From the NCBI GenBank assembly GCA_041392835.1, contig JAWKLF010000003.1:248001-312000 (forward strand): DNA of 64,000 nt. The letters run 5' to 3'. The notes beneath the pieces were generated by a model, which saw only the letters and a list, made by a program, of their open reading frames with translations, was not told the origin of the DNA and made no database searches. Both the position numbers and the translations under genes were made by a program. Shown in pieces: positions 1 to 6,793 of the stretch. The stretch is from OLB11 sp041392835 (GTDB taxonomy: Bacteria; Bacteroidota; Bacteroidia; Chitinophagales; Chitinophagaceae). Each line of letters starts with the position of its first letter. Position 1 is the first letter of the stretch.

Positions 1-2293
1 TTTCAGTTACAACTTTTGTTAGTCTTTCCCTTTCTTTCTTGTCATTCTTCATTTCTCTGCCTAACTCAATGTGAATCTCATCAAAGAAATTTTCTTTGCT
101 ATTTCCGTAGTGATTCCAAATATCTTTAACTACTCTCAAGGTCTCGGTAATTACTTGCTCAACAATCGGATTTCGAAGTGAGTGTTGTTTGAATGATTTT
201 AAATAATCTTCAATATCTTGAGGTGTTTTCCAAATTTCAAGATTACTTTCTTCCGCATGTTGATCATAAACTATGTAGCTTACTAACCATAATGGTAATC
301 CTTTAAACTGGTTTAAATTAGAAAAATGTAAGGCTTTTTCTCTAACTCTGCTTTTTATAGTTTCATCATATTCGCCAGTAATTATTTTATCAATTCTATT
401 TTTTGTTTTTATGTGAATATTTTCTTCCTTCCAATATTTTCCCATCCGCATCAAGGGTAAAAGTTTTTTAATAGCTTTGTATGAATAACTGCCATACTCA
501 TTTTTAAGAGGAGGAAACTTATTAAATTGCTCAACAAAATTATTTTCAAGTCCATGTTTGTTTGCAAATTTTTTTAATGCATGATCTATTTCTTCATTAT
601 TGTTTACAGAATATAAAATATGCCAAAGTTGTTCTTCGTTTTCTTTTGTCAAAAAGTTAGCTGAAATATTTTTACATTTATCTAATTTAGTAAGCATTAG
701 ATATCTTGTGGTGTTGCATGGATAGGATTTGTCTTGCACATAATTCCAGCGATATTTTTCAATTTCTTGCTTTAATTCTTTTTGTTTTAATTTTAATGGA
801 GTTAATAAAAACTTTATAAGTATATCTTGTTCAATTTCTTTTTTGTCATTCAAAAAATCAAAAAGTTGTACATAATCTTCCTCAGATTTTAAGAACTGTT
901 CCGTAATTGGAAATTCATCATTTTCAATTTCAAAAATGTGCAAGTTTTTTATCCATTGCCATAATCTAAATTCTTGAAATAAGGGATGTGATTTAGCGAT
1001 GCATTTTAAAGGTTCGTGTTGCTCAACACCATTTTTTATATACTTTCTACTTTCAAATTTACAATCGCTTATCAACGATTTTTTACTTTTTAATGGTCGT
1101 TGATAAAAAATAATATCGTTTAAAAATAGATGTACAAAATTTCGGTTTGAAATATTTTTCCGGTGAGATTCATTGTATGTGTACAATTCCTCGATACAAT
1201 CTCTATAGAGTTTTTCATCTTGCAATTCTGCATGAAAAGTTTGTTGAGTTTTTAATATTTTTTCTAATTCTTTTTTATAAAACTTTCGTTCTATTACACG
1301 AACCAATTTGCCATTTATTTTTTGAGTAGGATTCTGTAATAATGTGTCATAAATATATTGACCAACTGTTTTGCCTGATTTGTCTATTGTTTGTTCTGTT
1401 TTAGTTTTTACCAGTGTCCAATCAGTTTCAGCCGGAGCCCTAAAACTTCTTTTTATTTTCCCATCTTTATCAAATTTTTCTGAACCATCATCATTCAAGT
1501 CAGTACTTACAACAAATTCTTTTGTCTTGTTTTTCCAATCAAACAATGGTAATTTACTAGCACGTCTATAAATCCATCCATTTTCTAAAGTGATGTTATA
1601 CCAAATATCCGTTTTCCCTTTTTGCTGTCCATCTGCAGTTACGTCAACCACTTTCAATGAATGAAACTCAACTTTTTTGTTTGGTAGTTCTTCTTCTCCC
1701 TCACCTCTCAACTGAAAATAGCCTCGCTTTTGATTATAATTCAATAGCAACCATGCCAATTCTTCTTTTTCAATTTTTTGGATTAGTGCTTTTTTACGTA
1801 AATAATAAATAGTCCAATCATAAGGAATAAGAGTTTCTTTTCCATTAGCTTTGGTGTAGAACAATTGAGGTTGGCTTTTTTTAAATTCAGCTACCATTTC
1901 CTCAAATGATGTTTTAAAGATGAATAGGTTGTTCTCATCATAAACCAATTTAGGTTCAGTATTGGTTTTATACTGTCCTAATTTTTTTTCAAAATCAATT
2001 TGATTTCTATAATGTTCAGGTAAGAAATTTAAAATATTTAATACTCTATGTAATCTTTCTCGTCTCAACAAATGTCTTTCTCTTAATCGTCTTACACCCC
2101 TAAATCCTGTACGTTCTGCTGTTTGAGAAATAGATACTCCGCTATCAAATTTCCCCAAAATATCTTGGCTCATTGGAATTATGCGGCTTCCCATTCCATA
2201 AATAAATCCAAGTTTATTTTCAAAGTCTTGGTCAATTAACGCCCATCCAATTGAGTTAGTACCTAGGTCTAATCCTAAAATTTTCTTTTTCAT
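1..2293 (-). CDS. cas9: CRISPR-associated endonuclease Cas9, type II (N-terminal 764 codons, cut by window edge)
   Basis: RNA-guided DNA endonuclease of a type II CRISPR system, running off the left edge. I translated the minus strand from ATG at 2293. RuvC-I is at residues 5-20 (ILGLDLGTNSIGWALI, catalytic Asp9). The arginine-rich bridge helix is near 60-88 (GVRRLRERHLLRRERL). A long alpha-helical REC lobe follows, with the family-typical stretch GKTVGQYIYDTLL and a KLVRVIERKFYKKEL segment. RuvC-II is at about 740-748 (IHIELGRE, catalytic Glu743). The frame of Asp9, of mid-gene checks and of Glu743 agrees, so I see no frameshift. The HNH domain, RuvC-III and PAM-interacting domain lie beyond the edge. 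The length before RuvC-II suggests a protein of about 1,400 residues, as in Bacteroidota Cas9s; these are usually subtype II-C, but cas1/cas2 and any csn2/cas4 are not visible. A tracrRNA gene sits directly upstream, divergent. Confidence 0.96.
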   Translation of the reverse strand, partial: MKKKILGLDLGTNSIGWALIDQDFENKLGFIYGMGSRIIPMSQDILGKFDSGVSISQTAERTGFRGVRRLRERHLLRRERLHRVLNILNFLPEHYRNQIDFEKKLGQYKTNTEPKLVYDENNLFIFKTSFEEMVAEFKKSQPQLFYTKANGKETLIPYDWTIYYLRKKALIQKIEKEELAWLLLNYNQKRGYFQLRGEGEEELPNKKVEFHSLKVVDVTADGQQKGKTDIWYNITLENGWIYRRASKLPLFDWKNKTKEFVVSTDLNDDGSEKFDKDGKIKRSFRAPAETDWTLVKTKTEQTIDKSGKTVGQYIYDTLLQNPTQKINGKLVRVIERKFYKKELEKILKTQQTFHAELQDEKLYRDCIEELYTYNESHRKNISNRNFVHLFLNDIIFYQRPLKSKKSLISDCKFESRKYIKNGVEQHEPLKCIAKSHPLFQEFRLWQWIKNLHIFEIENDEFPITEQFLKSEEDYVQLFDFLNDKKEIEQDILIKFLLTPLKLKQKELKQEIEKYRWNYVQDKSYPCNTTRYLMLTKLDKCKNISANFLTKENEEQLWHILYSVNNNEEIDHALKKFANKHGLENNFVEQFNKFPPLKNEYGSYSYKAIKKLLPLMRMGKYWKEENIHIKTKNRIDKIITGEYDETIKSRVREKALHFSNLNQFKGLPLWLVSYIVYDQHAEESNLEIWKTPQDIEDYLKSFKQHSLRNPIVEQVITETLRVVKDIWNHYGNSKENFFDEIHIELGREMKNDKKERERLTKVVTE

Positions 2294-2375
2294 AGTGTAT
2301 GTTTTTAATAATAGTAAATGTAAAATTATTTTTTTACTACGTAACCAGTGTACGCATCAATATTTAAAAAAAAGG

Positions 2376-2408
2376 TTTTGTAAATTCAAATAATGCGCTA
2401 TACATTTG
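2376..2408 (+). promoter_or_regulatory. Bacteroidota promoter of the tracrRNA
   Basis: A -33 element TTTTG at 2376-2380 and a perfect -7 element TACATTTG at 2401-2408 are separated by 20 nt, the expected spacing for the Bacteroidota primary sigma factor (TTTG, about 19-20 nt, TAnnTTTG). Predicted transcription start is around 2413, immediately before the anti-repeat of the tracrRNA. This is sequence-motif evidence only. Confidence 0.7.
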
Positions 2409-2412
2409 TATC

Positions 2413-2498
2413 ACATTTTGAACCTTTTCACAATAAGGATTATTCCGCTGTGAAAACATTTAAGTTTCCTCGTCTTACAATACGGGGATTTTTTTTTT
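2413..2498 (+). ncRNA. tracrRNA of the type II CRISPR-Cas9 locus
   Basis: Predicted trans-activating crRNA of about 85 nt, divergent from cas9. In order it shows an anti-repeat around 2413-2432 (CACATTTTGAACCTTTTCAC at about 2412-2431); a nexus-like helix in which CACA (2429-2432) pairs with TGTG (2449-2452) around an inner GGA/TCC hairpin (2437-2439 with 2444-2446); a single-stranded AAAACATTTAAG linker; and a terminator hairpin with ten U residues. The core AAGGATTATTCCG-TGTGAAAAC is, as I recall, the conserved core of Bacteroidota Cas9 tracrRNAs. From the anti-repeat, the CRISPR repeat of this strain should contain something close to TTCAAAATGTG and begin near GTTGTGA. The 5' end is inferred from the promoter and may be off by several bases. 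Confidence 0.85.
2467..2498 (+). terminator. Rho-independent terminator of the tracrRNA
   Basis: Seven-bp stem TCCTCGT (2467-2473) with ACGGGGA (2482-2488), including one G-U pair, an 8-nt loop, and a run of ten T at 2489-2498. It forms the 3' hairpin of the tracrRNA. Confidence 0.85.
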
Positions 2499-2525
2499 AA
2501 CTAATAATTTTACTTTAAAAATCAA

Positions 2526-3995
2526 TTACCCTTTTTCACTCGTATTGTTTTTTCTTAAAACAGAATTTTTTTTGCTATAAACAAAATAAATAAGAATACC
2601 GATTCCCATCCATACTATCAATCGTATCCACGTATCTAAAGGCAAAAAAACCATCATAAATAAACATGTGATAATTCCTAGTATAGGCACTAAAGGCACT
2701 AATGGTGTTCTGAAAGCACGTGGTGCATTAGGCATATTTTTTCTAAGTACTATGACTCCTACACAAACCAAAATAAATGCAAACAAGGTTCCTATACTCG
2801 TCATTTCGCCTACAACATGGCCAGGTACAAATGCCGCAAAAAGGCTTACAAATAGCATAAACAATAAATTGTTTCTATAAGGTGTTCGATGTTTAGTATG
2901 TATTTCACTAAATACTTTAGGAACTAAACCATCTCTACTCATGGAGAAAAACACACGACTTTGTCCCATCAATAATACCATTATCACAGATGAGTACCCT
3001 GCCAATATAGCGATTATGATAGCTCTATTAAGCCAAGGGAAATCTGGAATAATAGCACCATCAGGTCCTATTTTACCCATATGGTCTATAGCTACGGCTA
3101 CAGGAGCTATACCGTCTTTGCCAGCAAACGATTGATAATTGGCAACCCCAGTCATGACATGGGCAAATAATATATAGAGTACTGTACATATAGCCAAAGA
3201 GCCTAATATGCCAATAGGCATGCTTTTGCGAGGATTTTTAGTTTCTTGTGCAGCTGTGCTCACTGCGTCAAATCCGATATATGCAAAAAACACAATTGCA
3301 GCAGCACGTATGATACCACTAAATCCAAATTCGCCAAATACACCACTGTTGTCTGGAATATATGGATTGTAATTTTCTTGACGAATATAGCTCCAACCTA
3401 AAATGATAAAAATAAGTACTACTGAAATTTTAAGTGCTACTATAAAAGCATTGAAACGAGCACTTTCTTTGCTTCCTTTTATGAGTAATAGGCTCATGAG
3501 TACTACAATACATACTGCCGGTAGGTTAATATAGCCACCATCCCATGGGCCAGACATAAATTTTTCGGAAAGATGAATATCAAAGCCTTCTAAAAATTTT
3601 TTAAAATATCGACTCCAACTAATACTCACGGTAGCTGCTCCTACAGCATATTCCAAAACCAAATCCCAACCAATTATCCATGCTATAAATTCGCCCATGG
3701 TAGCATAGCTATAGGTATATGCCGAACCAGCTATGGGTATCATACTTGCAAACTCAGCATAGCACAAGCCTGCAAAGGCGCATCCCAATGCAGCTATAAT
3801 AAATGAAATAGTAATGGCCGGGCCTGCGTTGGTTGCGGCTGCAGTGCCTGTAATAGAAAATAAACCAGCACCTATAATGGCGCCTATCCCTAATGCTATT
3901 AGAGAACCGCTACCCAATGTTTTTTTTAATCCTTTTTCAGAATCTTCGGCTTCTTGCAATAGCAAATTCAAAGGTTTCTTTAGAAACAAACTCAT
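2526..3995 (-). CDS. APC-superfamily amino acid permease (cationic amino acid transporter type)
   Basis: Inner-membrane amino acid transporter, 489 aa, with about 12-13 hydrophobic segments. After a short cytoplasmic N-terminus comes the conserved TM1 glycine-rich motif (ALGIGAIIGAGLFSITG, residues about 34-50). TM3 has WDLVLEYAVGAATVSISWS, and FFAYIGFDAVSTAAQETKNP near 240-260 is typical of the CAT (TC 2.A.3.3) family, which carries cationic or neutral amino acids. The substrate cannot be assigned from sequence. It is a single gene: convergent with the tracrRNA on one side and divergent from the membrane protein at 4226. Length is normal for bacterial members. Confidence 0.93.
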   Translation of the reverse strand: MSLFLKKPLNLLLQEAEDSEKGLKKTLGSGSLIALGIGAIIGAGLFSITGTAAATNAGPAITISFIIAALGCAFAGLCYAEFASMIPIAGSAYTYSYATMGEFIAWIIGWDLVLEYAVGAATVSISWSRYFKKFLEGFDIHLSEKFMSGPWDGGYINLPAVCIVVLMSLLLIKGSKESARFNAFIVALKISVVLIFIILGWSYIRQENYNPYIPDNSGVFGEFGFSGIIRAAAIVFFAYIGFDAVSTAAQETKNPRKSMPIGILGSLAICTVLYILFAHVMTGVANYQSFAGKDGIAPVAVAIDHMGKIGPDGAIIPDFPWLNRAIIIAILAGYSSVIMVLLMGQSRVFFSMSRDGLVPKVFSEIHTKHRTPYRNNLLFMLFVSLFAAFVPGHVVGEMTSIGTLFAFILVCVGVIVLRKNMPNAPRAFRTPLVPLVPILGIITCLFMMVFLPLDTWIRLIVWMGIGILIYFVYSKKNSVLRKNNTSEKG

Positions 3996-4150
3996 ATGTG
4001 AAATTTTAGTGTTGAAAAATATAGTTAATTTCTTAAAGCAAAAAATATTTTCGTTAAGTTATATATCTACTTCTTTTAAAAGTTTTGAAAAAAAATAACC
4101 ACAAAAAATCTAATCACAAATCCGTTCAATAATAAAAGCTCATGTAGTGT

Positions 4151-4177
4151 TTTCTATATCTATCTTTGATATAGAAA
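4151..4177 (+). promoter_or_regulatory. Perfect inverted repeat enclosing a -7 promoter box
   Basis: TTTCTATATC (4151-4160) and GATATAGAAA (4168-4177) are perfect 10-bp inverted repeats around a 7-nt loop. The loop plus the first base of the right arm spells TATCTTTG (4161-4168), a perfect TAnnTTTG box reading towards the gene at 4226. No T-run follows, so it is not an obvious terminator. It may be an operator overlapping a promoter, or chance in AT-rich DNA; no clear -33 box is present. Confidence 0.45.
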
Positions 4178-4225
4178 CATGAAGGGTATCTTCAAAACAT
4201 ATATAATAAATTACTTAATTGCAAA

Positions 4226-6013
4226 ATGACTTCCAAAGTATCTTTTATTGCCTTGTCTTTTTGTTATGCATTAATGTTATACACGGCTTTTTGTTTTTAT
4301 CCAAGATGGAAACAAACAAAAACTGAAGCTACAATAAGTTGGGATGTTTCGGGCTACTATATGTATCTGCCAGCACTTTTTATTTACAAAGACATTAAGC
4401 ATTGTTCTTTTAAAGATAGCATACTTACTACTTATGCTCCAACTCCCGACTTTCAGCAGGCATTTCTTCATCAAGCTTCTGGCAACTATGTAATGAAGTA
4501 TTCAAGTGGTCAAGCTATCATGATGCTTCCTTATTTTCTTATAGCACATAGTTATTGTCTTTTAAATTCATCTTTTCCTGCCGATGGATTTTCTGCACCG
4601 TATCAGATGGCAATAGGCATAGGTATGCTTCTTTATGCCTTTTTAGGTCTTTTTGTGTTAAGGAAAGTGCTACTAACTTTTTTTAAAGACTGTACTGTTG
4701 CTTTATTATTACTGTGCTATGTTGTAGGAAGTAATTATTTAAATTACTCCAGCATAGATCAGGCTATGACGCATAATGTTTTATTTACCATTTATAGTTT
4801 CATATTGTATTGTACTATTCGATTTCATAAAAATCCTAATTTTTATTTAGCTATTGTTTTAGGTATTTTAGTAGGCTTGGCTACTCTTATACGCCCTACA
4901 GATATTCTGTCTATCCTTATCCCTCTTTGTTGGAATATTAGATCACTTAAAAACCTAAGAGGCCCATTCGGATTTATTCAAGAGCATGTTTTGAAATATC
5001 TCCTCATGCTGTTATTTGTGTTCTTAATCTTTTTTATTCAAATGCTTTATTGGAAGTATGTGGCACATGAGTGGTTTGTATATAGTTATGAAAAGCAAGG
5101 TTTTAGTTGGTTTAAACCTCATGTTTATAATTACACTATGAGCTATGCATGCGGTTGGTTGCGTTATAGTCCTATGATGATACTGCCTATATTAGGTATT
5201 ATTTATTATCTTATCAAAGGGCAACATGCTGTAGCTATCGTATTTTTTATACTTATTAATGCATATATTGTTATGGCTTGGGATATATGGGATTATGGTG
5301 GCACAGCGGGTAGAGCTATGGTGCAATCTTATCCCATAATGGCTTTTCCTTTTTGTTTACTGATAGAATATTTGCAAAAAATCAAATGGACATCTATTTT
5401 ATTGTATTTAACCATGCTGCTTTTTGCCTATCTCAATATTTGGTGGACCTACCATGCCCATGCAGGCAATATTCAAGTATCAGGAATAACGAAAGAATAC
5501 TTTTGGAAAGTAGTAGGTACTTGGAATGGAACTGATGAGGACAAAAAACTACTCGATAATCCTCATGTTTTTTATGGTATTCCCAAACATAAGACCCTGC
5601 TTTATACCAATCATTTTGAAAAAGATACATCTCTAAATACTTTTAGTGATGGTGCGAATAAGCTCATAAGAATAAACAAAGAATTACAAAGCTCAGCATC
5701 TTATAATATACCCTATAACCCAACGGTGAAAAAATGGATACGAGCTACTGCAACGTTTCATTGTATTATTAAAGAATGGAATACATGGAAGCAAGCACAC
5801 TTTCGGATTGTTTTTTTTGAGCATGAAAAAGAAATTCAAAACAATTTTATCAAAATTCATCGCCTTATCAATAATGGAGAAACCCAAAATATTTATATAG
5901 ATGCCAAAGCTCCTGCAAGCCATTGGACTCGTATGTCTATTTCATTTTTTCATATAGATGGAGAGCAAGAGCTCTGGGTGGATGATTTGAAAGTGGAAAG
6001 TTTTGTGGATTAG
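4226..6013 (+). CDS. Polytopic membrane protein, putative GT-C-type glycosyltransferase with C-terminal beta-sandwich
   Basis: Unnamed membrane protein of 595 aa. Residues 1-410 hold about ten to eleven hydrophobic helices. The first periplasmic loop begins with WDVSGYYMYLPA, an acidic residue placed as in lipid-linked-sugar-dependent GT-C glycosyltransferases, and LIRPTDIL near 220 resembles the RPT motif of that fold. Residues about 440-595 are soluble, beta-rich and end in ELWVDDLKVESF, the usual last strand of a carbohydrate-binding-like jelly roll. Role inferred: sugar transfer to a surface glycan or protein from a polyprenyl-phosphate donor; acceptor unknown. It stands alone between the permease and rpsO. 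Start ATG at 4226 is the only reasonable one. Confidence 0.7.
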   Translation: MTSKVSFIALSFCYALMLYTAFCFYPRWKQTKTEATISWDVSGYYMYLPALFIYKDIKHCSFKDSILTTYAPTPDFQQAFLHQASGNYVMKYSSGQAIMMLPYFLIAHSYCLLNSSFPADGFSAPYQMAIGIGMLLYAFLGLFVLRKVLLTFFKDCTVALLLLCYVVGSNYLNYSSIDQAMTHNVLFTIYSFILYCTIRFHKNPNFYLAIVLGILVGLATLIRPTDILSILIPLCWNIRSLKNLRGPFGFIQEHVLKYLLMLLFVFLIFFIQMLYWKYVAHEWFVYSYEKQGFSWFKPHVYNYTMSYACGWLRYSPMMILPILGIIYYLIKGQHAVAIVFFILINAYIVMAWDIWDYGGTAGRAMVQSYPIMAFPFCLLIEYLQKIKWTSILLYLTMLLFAYLNIWWTYHAHAGNIQVSGITKEYFWKVVGTWNGTDEDKKLLDNPHVFYGIPKHKTLLYTNHFEKDTSLNTFSDGANKLIRINKELQSSASYNIPYNPTVKKWIRATATFHCIIKEWNTWKQAHFRIVFFEHEKEIQNNFIKIHRLINNGETQNIYIDAKAPASHWTRMSISFFHIDGEQELWVDDLKVESFVD

Positions 6014-6244
6014 TGTTTGTGTAGCTTTCCGTATTCAGAAAATATGCATATTGTTTTTTTTTAATATGATAATATTTTCATTATTGGGGTCTATTTTCGC
6101 AAATAGCTTAGTTATGCAATAGTAAAGGCTGAAAGGAGTGAAGTGCACACAAAATTTGAGTAAAAATACCTTTTTTTTGAAGCATAAATAACAAAGAAAT
6201 TAAGAATATTTCATATTAAGGATGATTTTATTCAAAAAGTTGTT

Positions 6245-6252
6245 TAACTTCG
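6245..6252 (+). promoter_or_regulatory. Probable -7 box of rpsO
   Basis: TAACTTCG matches the Bacteroidota -7 consensus TAnnTTTG at seven of eight positions and lies 38 nt before the rpsO start. No convincing -33 box. The 277-bp stretch between 6014 and 6290 otherwise holds nothing I recognise. Confidence 0.45.
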
Positions 6253-6290
6253 CACCCGATTAAGAAAATTAAAAAAATAATACTTTAAAG

Positions 6291-6563
6291 ATGTCAGTAT
6301 TAACAGCAGAAAGAAAAAAAGAAATTTTTAAAACACATGGAGGCAACGAAAAGAACACAGGTTCTATAGAAGCCCAAATTGCAGCCCTTACAGAGCGTAT
6401 CAAACACATATCTGGGCATATGCAAAAAAACAAAAAAGACTTTAGTTCTAATCGAGGGCTAATACAACTTGTAGGTCAACGCAAAAGCTTGTTGGCTTAT
6501 TTAGCTAAAACAAATCTTGAAGGTTATAGAGCATTGCTTGTAACTTTAGGACTAAGAAAATAA
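6291..6563 (+). CDS. rpsO: 30S ribosomal protein S15
   Basis: Primary 16S rRNA-binding protein of the small-subunit platform, 90 aa, full length. Recognised from the helical S15 signature: GSIEAQIAALTERIKHISGH (about 23-42), HMQKNKKDFSSNRGLIQLVGQR (42-63) and the C-terminal KSLLAYLAKTNLEGYRALLVTLGLRK. It is monocistronic here, with its own -7 box upstream and a strong terminator at 6576. pnp follows 230 bp later, conserving the rpsO-pnp neighbourhood known from many bacteria. Confidence 0.98.
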   Translation: MSVLTAERKKEIFKTHGGNEKNTGSIEAQIAALTERIKHISGHMQKNKKDFSSNRGLIQLVGQRKSLLAYLAKTNLEGYRALLVTLGLRK

Positions 6564-6575
6564 TATTTTAATGTT

Positions 6576-6612
6576 TAACATCCCAACTCCAAAGGTTGGG
6601 ATGTTATTTTTT
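6576..6612 (+). terminator. Rho-independent terminator after rpsO
   Basis: Twelve-bp perfect stem, 6576-6587 (TAACATCCCAAC) with 6595-6606 (GTTGGGATGTTA), a 7-nt loop, then TTTTTT. It lies 13 nt after the rpsO stop and separates rpsO from pnp. Confidence 0.9.
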
Positions 6613-6744
6613 GTTTATACATTTTCAAGTTGTTTTTAGGTCGTAGTAAGTTTATCCTTTTTAATTTTATTGGTCAATAAAAAATAAAGTAATTAAGCCT
6701 TTGGCTTACATATTTTAGTTTACAATATAAGTTGATAAATCATT

Positions 6745-6770
6745 GAAAATCAATTTTGTTTTTGATTTTC
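6745..6770 (+). promoter_or_regulatory. Leader hairpin before pnp
   Basis: GAAAATCAA (6745-6753) and TTGATTTTC (6762-6770) form a perfect 9-bp stem with an 8-nt loop, 23 nt before the pnp start. In E. coli a leader duplex mediates PNPase autoregulation after RNase III cleavage. Whether this shorter, AT-rich hairpin has such a role is only inference. No clean TAnnTTTG box is seen between 6614 and 6793. Confidence 0.35.
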
Positions 6771-6793
6771 TATACAAATAAAAAAATAAAAAT

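Noticed and set aside
1147..1571. Two small plus-strand reading frames (60 and 66 codons)
   Set aside because: They are antisense shadows of cas9, whose continuous minus-strand frame carries clear Cas9 motifs; the small frames have no family features.
6014..6290. Possible small RNA or gene before rpsO
   Set aside because: Only the rpsO promoter box is recognisable; frames are short and no structured element stands out.
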